Below are positions 1-8,601 of a stretch of 64,000 nt of DNA, piece after piece. Below the pieces are notes generated by a model, which was given only the letters and a program-made list of their open reading frames with translations, searched no databases and was not told where the DNA came from. A program made the translations under genes and the position numbers. The number at the start of each line of letters is the position of its first letter. Position 1 is the first letter of the stretch. The DNA is from Rhodocista pekingensis (GTDB lineage Bacteria; Pseudomonadota; Alphaproteobacteria; Azospirillales; Azospirillaceae). The stretch spans positions 62,001 to 126,000 of the forward strand of contig NZ_JBHTCM010000004.1 of NCBI RefSeq assembly GCF_042665545.1, given 5' to 3'.

Positions 1-2
1 AT

Positions 3-74
3 CTTGCCCGCTACCGGACGGCGCTGCGGTCCCGCCGGGACGGCGCGGACTGGTCCCGCGCCATGGCCGGCTGA
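3..74 (+). CDS. C-terminal end of an upstream gene (partial)
   Basis: An open frame enters from the left edge and ends at a TGA at 72-74, giving 23 residues that finish DWSRAMAG. It stops three bases before the GTG start of the acetyltransferase gene, the spacing expected inside one operon. The next two genes are also tightly packed, so this is probably the end of the preceding operon member. The fragment is too short to assign a family. What is seen is the frame and the spacing; that it is coding is inference. Confidence 0.45.
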   Translation, partial: LARYRTALRSRRDGADWSRAMAG

Positions 75-77
75 GCG

Positions 78-1052
78 GTGCGGCTGGCGGAGGAGGTCCG
101 GGGCGCCGAGGCCCTGGCGGCACTCGCTCCCGCCTGGGAGCGCCTCTGGCGGGACGATCCCGCGGCCACGCCCTTCCACCACCCGGCCTGGCTGGTGCCC
201 TGGGCGCGGATCTTCCAGCCGGACCGCTGCCGTACCCTGACGCTGCGCGACGGCGGGCGGCTGCTGGCGCTCTGGCCGCTGTTCCTTCTGGGGGACCGGC
301 TGCTGCCGCTGGGCTGCGGCACGACGGACTGGCTGGGGCCCGTGGCAGCGCCGGGCCTGACGGGGGCCGATCTGGCGCCGCTGTTCGCGCTGCTGGAGCG
401 CGACCCGGACTGGTGCTCGTGCGAGGCCGACCGGCTGCCGCCGGGCTCCCCGCTCGCCGGGGCCGCCGCGCCCTGGCCGGGTGAGGACGGGGAGGGGGAA
501 CCGGCGCCGGCGCTGGCTCTGCCTGCCCCCCTCTCCCGCGGCCGGCGCCAGAACCTGCGCACCGGCTGGAACCGGCTGCGGCGGCTCGGCCTGCCGATCG
601 TGCGGCAGGTGCGGGGCGGGGAGGTGGCGGCGACGTTCGACGCGCTCGCTTCCCTGCACGCGGCGCGCTGGCGGGAGCGGGGGGAGGCGGGCGTGCTGGC
701 CGACCCGGAGGTGGCGGCGTTCCACCGGCTGGCCCTGCCCGCGCTGGAGGCGGCGGGGCTGCTGCGGCTGCTGTCGCTCGACCTCGACGGCCGTCCGGTG
801 GCCGTGCTCTACGGGCTCCAGGCCAAGGGGTGCTTCCACTACTATCTCGGCGGCTTCGATCCGGCGCTGGCCGAGGCCGGGCCGGGCACGCTCCTGGTCG
901 GGGAGGCGATCGGCGCCGCGACGGCGGAAGGCTGTACCCTGTTCGACTTCCTGCGCGGCCGCGAGCCCTACAAGTACGGCTGGGGGGCCGTGGACCGGCC
1001 CTGCCGCACCCGCCGCTTCGTCCGCGACGGATACCGGGGAGACCGCCCATGA
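78..1052 (+). CDS. CelD/BcsL-type GNAT acetyltransferase
   Basis: The 324-residue protein carries the GNAT-like domain found in CelD/BcsL proteins, which are linked to exopolysaccharide and cellulose synthesis. The diagnostic tail motif FDFLRGREPYKYGW lies at residues 289-302, and the basic SRGRRQNLR motif opens the acyltransferase half near residue 150. It is probably cytoplasmic and transfers an acyl group to a sugar or lipid, but the substrate cannot be told. The start is a GTG just after the upstream stop. The gene ends in an ATGA overlap with the next one, so the two are translationally coupled. Family assignment is firm; role is inference. Confidence 0.8.
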   Translation: MRLAEEVRGAEALAALAPAWERLWRDDPAATPFHHPAWLVPWARIFQPDRCRTLTLRDGGRLLALWPLFLLGDRLLPLGCGTTDWLGPVAAPGLTGADLAPLFALLERDPDWCSCEADRLPPGSPLAGAAAPWPGEDGEGEPAPALALPAPLSRGRRQNLRTGWNRLRRLGLPIVRQVRGGEVAATFDALASLHAARWRERGEAGVLADPEVAAFHRLALPALEAAGLLRLLSLDLDGRPVAVLYGLQAKGCFHYYLGGFDPALAEAGPGTLLVGEAIGAATAEGCTLFDFLRGREPYKYGWGAVDRPCRTRRFVRDGYRGDRP

Positions 1053-1852
1053 TCCCACTGCCCCCCCTGGGCCTGCGCTGGACCGTGGGCGATGTCAGCC
1101 CGCGCGGGTTCCGGGCGCTGCGCCTGTCGCTGCTCGGCGCCCGGCGGGTCTTCGGCCCCGCGGCCGACCTTGCCGTCGTCGTCAACTCGCTTCCGCCGGA
1201 AGAGGCGCAGCGACGCACCGGCGACGCGCCGGCCGGGGTGCGCTGGCTGCCGGCCGGCGATCTGCCGGAGGGGCTGCGGGGCCATCTCGACGCCGGCATG
1301 GCCGAAGGCGTGGCCTGGAAGCTGGCGCCCCTGCGCCTCTTCCCCGACCGCTGGGAACTGGCCTTCGACAACGATCTGATTCTCTGGTCGCTGCCGGACT
1401 CCCTGCGCGGCTGGCTGGCGGCGGGCGATCCCGGCCGCTGCGTCCTGGCCGCGGACGTGGAGCGGGCGCTGGGTGCCTTCGACGGGCTGTGCGGTCCGCT
1501 GGCGCTGAACACCGGCATCCGCGGCTTCCCGCCGGGCTACGACCTGGAGGAAGCGCTGCTGGCGGTGCTGGCCCGGCATCCGGTACCGCTGCGCAGCGAG
1601 CTGGACGAACAGGGGCTCCAGGTCGCGGCGATGCAGGCGGCCGCCGATCCCGTGGTCGTCGGGGTGGGGGAGGTGTCGATCTGCTCCCCCTTCTGGCCGA
1701 AGCGGCCCGAACTGGGGACGGACGGCGCCCATTTCGTCGGGCTGAACGCCCGCAACCTGCCCTGGGACTGGTACGGCCGGCCGGCCAGCGACTGCCAGAA
1801 CGGGAATTTCGACCGCTGGGAGCCGGTCATGGCGGCCCGGGTCGGGGCATGA
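1049..1852 (+). CDS. Uncharacterised protein coupled to the acetyltransferase, possibly glycosyltransferase-like
   Basis: The 267-residue protein starts at an ATG overlapping the stop of the acetyltransferase gene (ATGA at 1049-1052). It has no signal peptide or membrane segment. A conserved-looking stretch KLAPLRLFP is followed by FDNDLILW, with DND at residues 107-109. This resembles the DxD metal-binding motif of GT-A glycosyltransferases placed after a beta strand. The C-terminal half is Gly/Asn/Trp rich (NLPWDWYGRP). I do not recognise a named family. A sugar-nucleotide-dependent transferase working with the acetyltransferase is a plausible but unproven role. Confidence 0.7.
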   Translation: MIPLPPLGLRWTVGDVSPRGFRALRLSLLGARRVFGPAADLAVVVNSLPPEEAQRRTGDAPAGVRWLPAGDLPEGLRGHLDAGMAEGVAWKLAPLRLFPDRWELAFDNDLILWSLPDSLRGWLAAGDPGRCVLAADVERALGAFDGLCGPLALNTGIRGFPPGYDLEEALLAVLARHPVPLRSELDEQGLQVAAMQAAADPVVVGVGEVSICSPFWPKRPELGTDGAHFVGLNARNLPWDWYGRPASDCQNGNFDRWEPVMAARVGA

Positions 1853-1864
1853 GGGATCTTCCTT

Positions 1865-3988
1865 CTATGCCGTCTTCACCCAGCAGCGCAGCACCTCCGC
1901 CACGCTCCAGGCCTGGGCGATGCAGCCGCGCGGGGTGAAGGGCGGCTCGGCGTCGAAGATCTCGCTGATGGTGCCGACCCCGGCGTCGGACAGGTGCGGC
2001 CAGAACCCCTCCAGCAGGGCGCGGGCGCCCGCCTTGTCGTCGGGGTTCAGCTTCAGGTGCGCGTCCACGTAGGGACCGATCAGCCAGCCCCAGACCGTGC
2101 CCTGATGGTAGGCGGCGTCGCGGGCGCGCAGATCGCCGAAGTAGCGCTCCTTGTAGTCGCGGTGCCCCGGCGCCAGCGACCGCAGCCCGACCGGCGTCAG
2201 CAGCCGCTCCCGCACCGTGTCCAGCACCGGCTGCCAGCGTTCCCGTGCCAGCACGGGATGGTCGAGCGAGACGGCGAAGATCTGGTTCGGCCGGCAGGCC
2301 GGGTCGTCGCCGTGTTCGCCGTCCACCACGTCGAACAGGTGGCCGGTCGTCGGATTCCAGAAGCGCCGGTTGAAGCTGTCGCGGCAGAGCGCGGCAAGCT
2401 CGTGGACCGGCCGGGCCGCCGCCGCGTCCCGCTCCTCCGCCAGCCAGCCGGCGGTCAGGGACAGGGCGTTGTACCAGAGCGCGTTGATCTCCACCGCCTT
2501 GCCCCGGCGCGGGGTGACGACCCAGTCGTCCACCTTCGCATCCATCCAGGTGAGCTGGTAGCCGGCCTCGCCCTGCATCAGCAGGCCGTCGTCGGGATCG
2601 ACGCGGATGCCGAATTCCGTGCCGCGGCGGTGGAACTCAACGATCTCCAGCAGCCGCGGCAGGAGCCGGCGCAGCGTGTCGCGGTCGCCCGTGTGAGAGA
2701 GATAGCGGTTCAGCGCGTGGAAGAACCAGAGCGTGGCGTCCGCCGTGTGATAAAGGCCGCGGTTGCCCCCCTCCGGGAACAGGTTGGGGATCAGGCCGCG
2801 GTGGATGTGCTTGGCGAAGGTGCGCAGAATCCAGCCGGCCTCCACAGGCCGGCCGGTGCAGAGGGTCAGCCCCTCCAGCGAGATCATGGTGTCCCGGCCC
2901 CAGTCGGTGAACCAGTGATAGCCGGCGATCACGCTACGCACCTCGTCGCCCGTGGCATAGGCGTGGATGATGTCGGCGACGCGGCCGGCCGGCGTCATCA
3001 GGAAGCTGTCGGCCGCCAGCACCAGCTCCGCCGCCGGTCCCTGGCGGGCGCAGGGCGGGGCGATGGCGACCAGATGCCGGCGGCGCTCCTGCTCCCAGGC
3101 GCGGACATCCTCCGGCTCCAGCGCGTCCAGCACGCGCCATTCCTCCGACCCCGCCGTCACGGTCAGGGCGGCGCCCGGCTCCAGCCGTGCCTCGAATCCG
3201 CCGGGGCTCCAGAGCGTGCCGCGGCTGTCGTAGCCGCGCTCGGCCTCCAGGCGGAAGCGCACCTCGCGCCGGCGCTCGCCGTCCAGGGTGAAGCTGACCT
3301 GCTCCCCGGACAGCTTCAGGCGCAGCGTCGGCAGCTCCGGTCCGGCGGAGATCTCGAAGCGCTCCCCCTCCACGATCAGCCGGTACTCGCGCCCACCGCC
3401 CGACGCGACGGACCCCTCGATCGGTCGGAATCCGACCGACGGGCGCAGGCGCAGCCGTACCGCCGGGCTGCCGGCCGCCAGCCGGTAGCTGACATGCACG
3501 ATGTTCTGCCGGTGCGGCATGCTCAGCCGCTTCTCGATCTCCACCCCGCCGATCCGGTAGCGCCAGACCGGCAGCCCGTCCTCCATCAGGAAGGTGCTCA
3601 GGGTACCGTTGCCCGCGGGAGCATCGGCACCGTCGATCTGCGCCAACGGCACCGTCGTGCCGTCCGGCATCACCACCTGCTCCATCAGGTGGGAGAGCAG
3701 CACCATCCGCCCCAGCGGCGCCGGCAGGGCGGCGATCAGCAGGCCGTGGTAGCGCCGGGTCAGGGCGCCCGACAGGGTGGCCGAGGCATAGCCGCCCAGG
3801 CCGTTCGCCACCACCCATTCGCCGTCCAGCAGCCGGTCGGCATCCGCATTCTCCCTGTCGATCCGGCGGACGACCGGCCCGCCGCCGGGACCGGCGCCCG
3901 ATCCGCCGGGCCGGGCCGGGCCGGGCGGCGCCCCCGCGGCGGTGGTGACGGTGCCGTCCTGGCCGATGCTGTCGCCCTGGATGTCCAT
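1865..3988 (-). CDS. Glycogen debranching amylo-alpha-1,6-glucosidase
   Basis: The 707-residue protein has the two-part layout of bacterial glycogen-debranching glucosidases. An N-terminal beta domain (about residues 55-290, starting LLDGEWVVANGLGGY) precedes a C-terminal (alpha/alpha)6 barrel (about 320-700). The barrel contains the family motif WFTDWGRDTMISL near residue 358 and EINALWYNAL near 500. It should hydrolyse alpha-1,6 branch points in glycogen or limit dextrins. The N-terminal 50 residues are Pro/Gly rich and probably disordered. The ATG is preceded by GGAGGG. It lies 53 bp downstream of treZ on the same strand, suggesting one glycogen/trehalose operon. Confidence 0.92.
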   Translation of the reverse strand: MDIQGDSIGQDGTVTTAAGAPPGPARPGGSGAGPGGGPVVRRIDRENADADRLLDGEWVVANGLGGYASATLSGALTRRYHGLLIAALPAPLGRMVLLSHLMEQVVMPDGTTVPLAQIDGADAPAGNGTLSTFLMEDGLPVWRYRIGGVEIEKRLSMPHRQNIVHVSYRLAAGSPAVRLRLRPSVGFRPIEGSVASGGGREYRLIVEGERFEISAGPELPTLRLKLSGEQVSFTLDGERRREVRFRLEAERGYDSRGTLWSPGGFEARLEPGAALTVTAGSEEWRVLDALEPEDVRAWEQERRRHLVAIAPPCARQGPAAELVLAADSFLMTPAGRVADIIHAYATGDEVRSVIAGYHWFTDWGRDTMISLEGLTLCTGRPVEAGWILRTFAKHIHRGLIPNLFPEGGNRGLYHTADATLWFFHALNRYLSHTGDRDTLRRLLPRLLEIVEFHRRGTEFGIRVDPDDGLLMQGEAGYQLTWMDAKVDDWVVTPRRGKAVEINALWYNALSLTAGWLAEERDAAAARPVHELAALCRDSFNRRFWNPTTGHLFDVVDGEHGDDPACRPNQIFAVSLDHPVLARERWQPVLDTVRERLLTPVGLRSLAPGHRDYKERYFGDLRARDAAYHQGTVWGWLIGPYVDAHLKLNPDDKAGARALLEGFWPHLSDAGVGTISEIFDAEPPFTPRGCIAQAWSVAEVLRCWVKTA

Positions 3989-4041
3989 GGAAGCGCGCCC
4001 TCCGAGGCTGGGGTCAGTCCGGATAACGGGCAGAGGGGGCG

Positions 4042-6033
4042 TCAGCGTTCCATCCCGCTCTCCGTTCCGCTCTCTGTCCCGTCCTCCGCCCCGTCCTCCG
4101 TTCCCGAGGCGGGAGCCAGCACGATGGCAGCACGGGCGGGCAGATACCAGCCGTCCTCCTGTTCCACCGGCGGCTGGCCGAGGCCGCCATAGGCCGGGTC
4201 CTCGCTGGACCAGAGGATGCGCCAGCCGGCCCGGTCGGGCGGGGCCAGCAGGGGTTCCGGCGCCGGGCGCAGTTCCTGGTCGTTGCCCAGGTTCACGAGC
4301 AGCAGCCGGTCCTCTCCCGGCTTGTCCCCCAGGAAGCGCAGAACGAAGGATTCCGGCCCCAGCACGGCTCCTTCCAGGCGCGCCGCATCCTGGCGGCGGA
4401 AGGTCGGGTCCTCGCGCCGCAGCCGCAAGAGGTCGCGGTGCAGCCGGACCCAGTCGGCATTCCTCTCCCGCTCCCCATGGTCCAGCTTGCAGGCGGCGAA
4501 GGTCGCCGGGTCGTGCGGTTCGGGGATGTCCTCCCGCACGTCGCTGTGGGCGATGGACTGGAACTGCGAGAGGAACTCCAGCCGGCCGCGGGCGACGGTG
4601 CCGGCCAGTTCAGGCCCATGGTCGGCGAAATAGAGGAAGGGGGTGCTGGCGCGGAACTCCTGCCCCTGGAACAGCATGGGCGTCGCCGGAATCAACAGCA
4701 TGTAAGCGGTCAGCGCCCGCACCCGGCCCAGTTCCGCCAGCCGGTCGATGCGCCAGCCGCGGGCCGAATTGGCGATCTGGTCGTGGTTCTGGAGGTAGCT
4801 CACCAGCGCCTCGGCCGGCAGCCCCAGGCAGGAGGAGCCGCGGCGCTGGTCCTGCCAGACATAGTACTGGCCCTGGTAGAGGAAGCCGTGCCGTGCCGAC
4901 GACACCAGCTCCTGCGGCGTGCCGCGGTAGTCCGTGTAGTAGGCTTCGCGCCGGCCGGTCAGGGCGACGATGGCGGCATGGTGGAAGTCGTCGTTCCAGA
5001 GCGCGTCCAGGCCGCAGCCGCCCTGCTCCTCCGGCCGCAGCAGGGCGCAGTCCTGCGGCTCGTTCTCCGCGACGATGAAGAGGCGGCGGTCCGGTGCCGC
5101 CGCGCGGGCGGCGCGGGCGATCTCCGCGATGATGTGCGGGCGGCCCGCATCGAACATCTGCTGCGTCGCGTCCAGCCGCAACCCGTCCAGGTGGAATTCG
5201 TCGATCCAGCAGGCGGCGTTCGCCACGAAGAACTCCCGCACCGGGCCGCTGTCGCCGTCGTCCGCCGGCGTGCCGTCGAAGTTCAGGGGCCGGCCCCATT
5301 CGTTCTCGTAGCGGTCGGTGAAGTAGCCCCTGGCGAAGCGGCCCAGATAGTTCCCGTCGGGTCCCAGATGGTTGTAGACGACATCCAGGATGACGCCGAG
5401 CCCCAGGCCATGCGCGGCATCGACGAAGCGGCGCATGTCGTCCGGCCGGCCGTAGAGGCGGGTGGGGGCATAGATGTCCACCCCGTCATAGCCCCAGCCG
5501 AAGCGGCCGGCGAACTCCGCCACGGGCATCAGCTCGATGCAGGTGATGCCCGTCTCGGCCAGGGCCGGCAGGTGCCCGATGGCGGCCTCCCAGGTGCCGG
5601 GGCCGGTGAAGGTGCCGATATGCATCTCATAGAGCACGAGGCCGCGCCGCTCGACGCCCCGCCATGCCCCGTCGCTCCAGCGGAAGCTGCCGGGGTCCAC
5701 CACCTCCGACCAGCCGTGGACGCCTTCGGGCTGGAAGCGCGAGGCGGGGTCGGGAAGCAGGGTCTCGTCGCCGTCCAGGCGGTAGCGGTAACGGCTGCCC
5801 GCCGCGGCCTCCGGCACCAGCCCCTCGAACCAGCCGCTGCCGGCGGCGTCCAGATCGACGGCGGGACCGTCCTCCAGCACCAGGGTGACGCGGTCGTGGT
5901 CCGGCGCCCAGAGGCGGAAATGCACGCCGCCGCCCGGCTGCACCTCGGCCCCCTGCGGCAGACGGCGCACAGGGTGTCCGGGCCTGTCGGGGCCGCCGGG
6001 CCTGCTCGTGCGCGACCCCGTGTCCGCTGTCAT
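4042..6033 (-). CDS. treZ: Malto-oligosyltrehalose trehalohydrolase (TreZ)
   Basis: TreZ releases trehalose from the maltooligosyl-trehalose made by TreY. The 663-residue protein has an N-terminal CBM48-like domain (about 35-125, FRLWAPDHDRVTL) and a GH13 barrel. Visible GH13 motifs are VLYEMHIGTFT near residue 133, DVVYNHLG near 219, the nucleophile strand GLRLDATQQM near 284, the acid/base strand IVAENEPQD near 321 and YLQNHDQIANSARG near 417. The ATG has a GGGGGA ribosome site. No treY or treS lies in the window, so TreY must be encoded elsewhere or just outside. The gene reads into the debranching glucosidase gene. Confidence 0.95.
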   Translation of the reverse strand: MTADTGSRTSRPGGPDRPGHPVRRLPQGAEVQPGGGVHFRLWAPDHDRVTLVLEDGPAVDLDAAGSGWFEGLVPEAAAGSRYRYRLDGDETLLPDPASRFQPEGVHGWSEVVDPGSFRWSDGAWRGVERRGLVLYEMHIGTFTGPGTWEAAIGHLPALAETGITCIELMPVAEFAGRFGWGYDGVDIYAPTRLYGRPDDMRRFVDAAHGLGLGVILDVVYNHLGPDGNYLGRFARGYFTDRYENEWGRPLNFDGTPADDGDSGPVREFFVANAACWIDEFHLDGLRLDATQQMFDAGRPHIIAEIARAARAAAPDRRLFIVAENEPQDCALLRPEEQGGCGLDALWNDDFHHAAIVALTGRREAYYTDYRGTPQELVSSARHGFLYQGQYYVWQDQRRGSSCLGLPAEALVSYLQNHDQIANSARGWRIDRLAELGRVRALTAYMLLIPATPMLFQGQEFRASTPFLYFADHGPELAGTVARGRLEFLSQFQSIAHSDVREDIPEPHDPATFAACKLDHGERERNADWVRLHRDLLRLRREDPTFRRQDAARLEGAVLGPESFVLRFLGDKPGEDRLLLVNLGNDQELRPAPEPLLAPPDRAGWRILWSSEDPAYGGLGQPPVEQEDGWYLPARAAIVLAPASGTEDGAEDGTESGTESGMER

Positions 6034-6191
6034 CGTCCGTCCCCCGCCTGCATCGCCGGTCCGGCCGGCAGTACCGGCGGGACGGAGCGCACAACAGGGG
6101 GCAGGGGCCCTGAGTTGCTCCGTCCGCGCCGTGGTGCCGGAAAGGTCTCTGCTCCGGGATGGGAACGGCGCGCCGGGCGTTCTTTACCGTC

Positions 6192-7352
6192 ATGACGCCT
6201 TCCAAGCCGTTCCGCTGGCCGGCTGGCCTGCCGCTGGCGGCCTTCCACCTGCTTGCCGGCCTTCTGCTTGCCGGCCTTCTGCTTGGAGGTTGCGCCGGAC
6301 CGCACCCGCAGGAACCCCCGTTGCCGCAGACGGCCGTGGCCCGGGAGCCGGCGATCGGGACCGACCCGGTCAGCGGCGAGCGCAGCGTCGAGCTGAGCGT
6401 GCTGATCTACAATGTCCACGGTCTGCCCTGGCCGTTCCGGCGGACTCCGGGGCAGGCGCTCGACCGTATCGGGGAGGAACTGGCCGGGATGCGTGCGGCC
6501 GGGCAGGAGCCCGACATCGTGCTGCTCCAGGAGGCCTTCATTCCCCGGGCCGCACGGATCGGTGAGCGCGCCGGCTATCCCAACCGGGTGCGGGGTCCCC
6601 GCCGCCGCGATCCGTCGCCGCCGGCCTCGCCCGACATCGACCCGGAGTTCCTGGAGAACCGCCGTTTCCTGAAGGGCGAGCGGGCGGGCAAGGTCGTCTC
6701 CAGCGGCCTCTACGCGCTCAGCAACTATCCGATCGTGGAGAAGGCGGAGCGGCCGTTCAAGCAGTACGAATGCGCCGGCTATGACTGCCTGGCGAACAAG
6801 GGAGTGCTGCTGGTGCGGGTGCAGGTGCCCGGCGTGCCGGTGCCGGTGGACATCATGACGACGCACCTCAACGCGCAGCGCGCCTCGGGCGTCTCGCTGA
6901 AGCGGGCCCTCTATGCCCACAACCGCCAGATCGACGAGATCGACGACTTCCTCGACACTCACCGCGATCCCCGGAATCCGCTGATCTTCGGCGGCGATTT
7001 CAACATGCGGGGGGCGCGGGAACGTCTCGACTATGCCATGTCCAGGCGACCCTATCCCTTCGTCCGCTATTACTGCACGGTTACCGCCAACGACTGCGAC
7101 GTCCGGATGTCCTGGGACGGTGACGAACCCTGGCTGGCGACCCAGGATCTCCAGGGCTTCGACGATGGTGCCTGCGTCGCCGTCCGTCCCGTCCGGGTCG
7201 CCGCCCTGTTCGACGAGCCGGTTCCCGACACTTCCGACGAACCGGCCGCCCTGCGTGGCCGTCTGCTCTCCGACCATGACGGATACCTGGTCGTCTACCG
7301 GCTGAGCTGGCCTGTGCCCGGGGCGACGGCGGCGGGCTGCCCGCCGGTCTGA
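6192..7352 (+). CDS. Endonuclease/exonuclease/phosphatase-fold lipoprotein
   Basis: The protein starts with a leucine-rich signal ending in the lipobox LLGGC (Cys about residue 34), so it is probably a lipid-anchored envelope protein. The rest matches the endonuclease/exonuclease/phosphatase (DNase I/sphingomyelinase) fold. Motifs are LIYNVHGLPW, DIVLLQEAF with the metal-binding Glu, THLNAQRA, FGGDFNMRG with the catalytic Asp/Asn pair, and LSDHDGYLV at the C terminus. The substrate is unknown; lipid or phosphodiester hydrolysis is likely. An in-frame ATG at 6159 would add 11 residues and neither start has a strong ribosome site. The signal coding region contains a 15-bp tandem duplication. 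Confidence 0.85.
   Translation: MTPSKPFRWPAGLPLAAFHLLAGLLLAGLLLGGCAGPHPQEPPLPQTAVAREPAIGTDPVSGERSVELSVLIYNVHGLPWPFRRTPGQALDRIGEELAGMRAAGQEPDIVLLQEAFIPRAARIGERAGYPNRVRGPRRRDPSPPASPDIDPEFLENRRFLKGERAGKVVSSGLYALSNYPIVEKAERPFKQYECAGYDCLANKGVLLVRVQVPGVPVPVDIMTTHLNAQRASGVSLKRALYAHNRQIDEIDDFLDTHRDPRNPLIFGGDFNMRGARERLDYAMSRRPYPFVRYYCTVTANDCDVRMSWDGDEPWLATQDLQGFDDGACVAVRPVRVAALFDEPVPDTSDEPAALRGRLLSDHDGYLVVYRLSWPVPGATAAGCPPV
6249..6285 (+). repeat. 15-bp tandem repeat inside a lipoprotein signal sequence
   Basis: CTGCTTGCCGGCCTT occurs twice in direct tandem (6249-6263, 6264-6278), followed by a partial third copy to 6285. It lies in the coding frame of the lipoprotein signal and lengthens the leucine-rich core by five residues per unit. 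Confidence 0.85.
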
Positions 7353-7452
7353 GCCGCGCGACGCGGCGGTCCTTGCGCCCGGTCCGGCCCTGGGGCAACA
7401 AGGGCGCCCCAGACCTGCGGCCCGGACCGGGCCCGCTGCCGACGAGCCCGCC

Positions 7453-8448
7453 ATGGATGCCGCTGCCCTGCCGACGCTTCCCACCGCCGCCGACGTGGAG
7501 GAGGCCGCCCGCCGGCTGGCCGGGCAGGCGGTCGTTACGCCGCTGCTGCGCCATGCGGAGCTGGACCGCCTGACCGGGGCCACCGTGCTGGTGAAGCCGG
7601 AGGTGTTGCAGGTCACCGGCTCCTTCAAGTTCCGGGGCGCCTTCAACCGGCTGTCGCGCATTCCGGCGGCGGAGCGGGCGCGCGGCGTCGTCGCCTGGTC
7701 CTCCGGCAACCATGCCCAGGGCGTGGCGGAGGCCGCGCGACGGCTGGGCATGCCGGCCACCATCGTGATGCCGGCCGACGCGCCGGCGCGGAAGATCGCC
7801 AACACCCGCGCGCTCGGCGCCGCGGTCGTCCTCTACGATCGCGCGACGGAGAGCCGGGAGGAGATCGGCGGTCGCATCGCGGCGGAACGGGGGGCGACCA
7901 TCGTGCCGCCGTTCGACGATGTCCACATCATCGCGGGGCAGGGCACGGTCGGCCTTGAGATCGGGCGGCAGGCGCGCGAGCTGGGTGTCGCGGCGGTGGA
8001 TCACTGCCTCGTCTGCTGCTCGGGCGGGGGGCTCGCCACCGGCACGGCGCTGGGCCTGCATCTCAGCCACCCTGGCGCCCGTGTCCACACGGTGGAGCCC
8101 GCGGGCTTCGACGATTTCGCCCGGTCGCTCGCCAGCGGCCGCAAGGAGCGCAACGACCGCAGCACCGGTTCGGCCTGCGACGCGCTGATGGTGCAGACGC
8201 CGGGCGACATCACCCTGGCGCTGGCCCGCCGGGAGCTGGCGCCGGGGCTGGCGGTCAGCGACGACGAGGCGTTCGCCGCCATGCGCTTCGCCTTCGACCA
8301 TCTGAAGCTGGTGGTGGAGCCGGGCGGGGCCGTGGCGCTGGCCGCCCTGCTGAGCGGACGCCTGCCGGTCGCGGGGCGCACCGTGGCGGTCGTGCTCTCC
8401 GGCGGCAATGTGGACTCGGCCCTTTTCGCCCGGGTGCTGGCGGGCTGA
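7453..8448 (+). CDS. Threonine/serine dehydratase-like PLP enzyme
   Basis: The 331-residue protein is a fold-type II PLP enzyme of the threonine dehydratase/serine racemase group. The PLP lysine is K59 in SFKFRGA, and the phosphate-binding glycine loop is SGGGL at residues 190-194. The SSGNHAQGVA substrate loop is intact. The C terminus ends soon after the catalytic domain (LSGGNVDS), so there is no ACT-type regulatory domain. This fits the short catabolic or hydroxyaspartate/serine-processing type rather than IlvA. It is expected to be cytoplasmic and to deaminate a hydroxyamino acid. It sits alone between the lipoprotein and the cytochrome oxidase genes. Confidence 0.88.
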   Translation: MDAAALPTLPTAADVEEAARRLAGQAVVTPLLRHAELDRLTGATVLVKPEVLQVTGSFKFRGAFNRLSRIPAAERARGVVAWSSGNHAQGVAEAARRLGMPATIVMPADAPARKIANTRALGAAVVLYDRATESREEIGGRIAAERGATIVPPFDDVHIIAGQGTVGLEIGRQARELGVAAVDHCLVCCSGGGLATGTALGLHLSHPGARVHTVEPAGFDDFARSLASGRKERNDRSTGSACDALMVQTPGDITLALARRELAPGLAVSDDEAFAAMRFAFDHLKLVVEPGGAVALAALLSGRLPVAGRTVAVVLSGGNVDSALFARVLAG

Positions 8449-8536
8449 CCGCGGCAGCCCTGCCGGATCTCTCCTCCCCGAAATAGCCCGTCCCCTGTCC
8501 GGGCATATTCCCGTGCGGCGGTGTTCTCCCTGCGGA

Positions 8537-8557
8537 GCCCGGCGGCTCAGGCCGGGC
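8537..8557 (+). promoter_or_regulatory. Hairpin in the coxB leader
   Basis: GCCCGGC (8537-8543) and GCCGGGC (8551-8557) form a perfect 7-bp stem around a 7-base loop, 45 bases before the coxB start. No T tract follows, so a leader structure or weak upstream terminator are both possible. Confidence 0.35.
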
Positions 8558-8564
8558 GTGCTCC

Positions 8565-8593
8565 CCGCAGTCAGGGAGCCCGCAGCCAGGGAG
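8565..8593 (+). repeat. Duplicated ribosome-binding segment before coxB
   Basis: CCGCAG(T/C)CAGGGAG occurs at 8565-8578 and again at 8580-8593, a 15-bp period. The second copy places GGGAG eight bases before the ATG at 8602 and supports that start over an in-frame GTG at 8521. Confidence 0.6.
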
Positions 8594-8601
8594 TAGGATG
8601 C

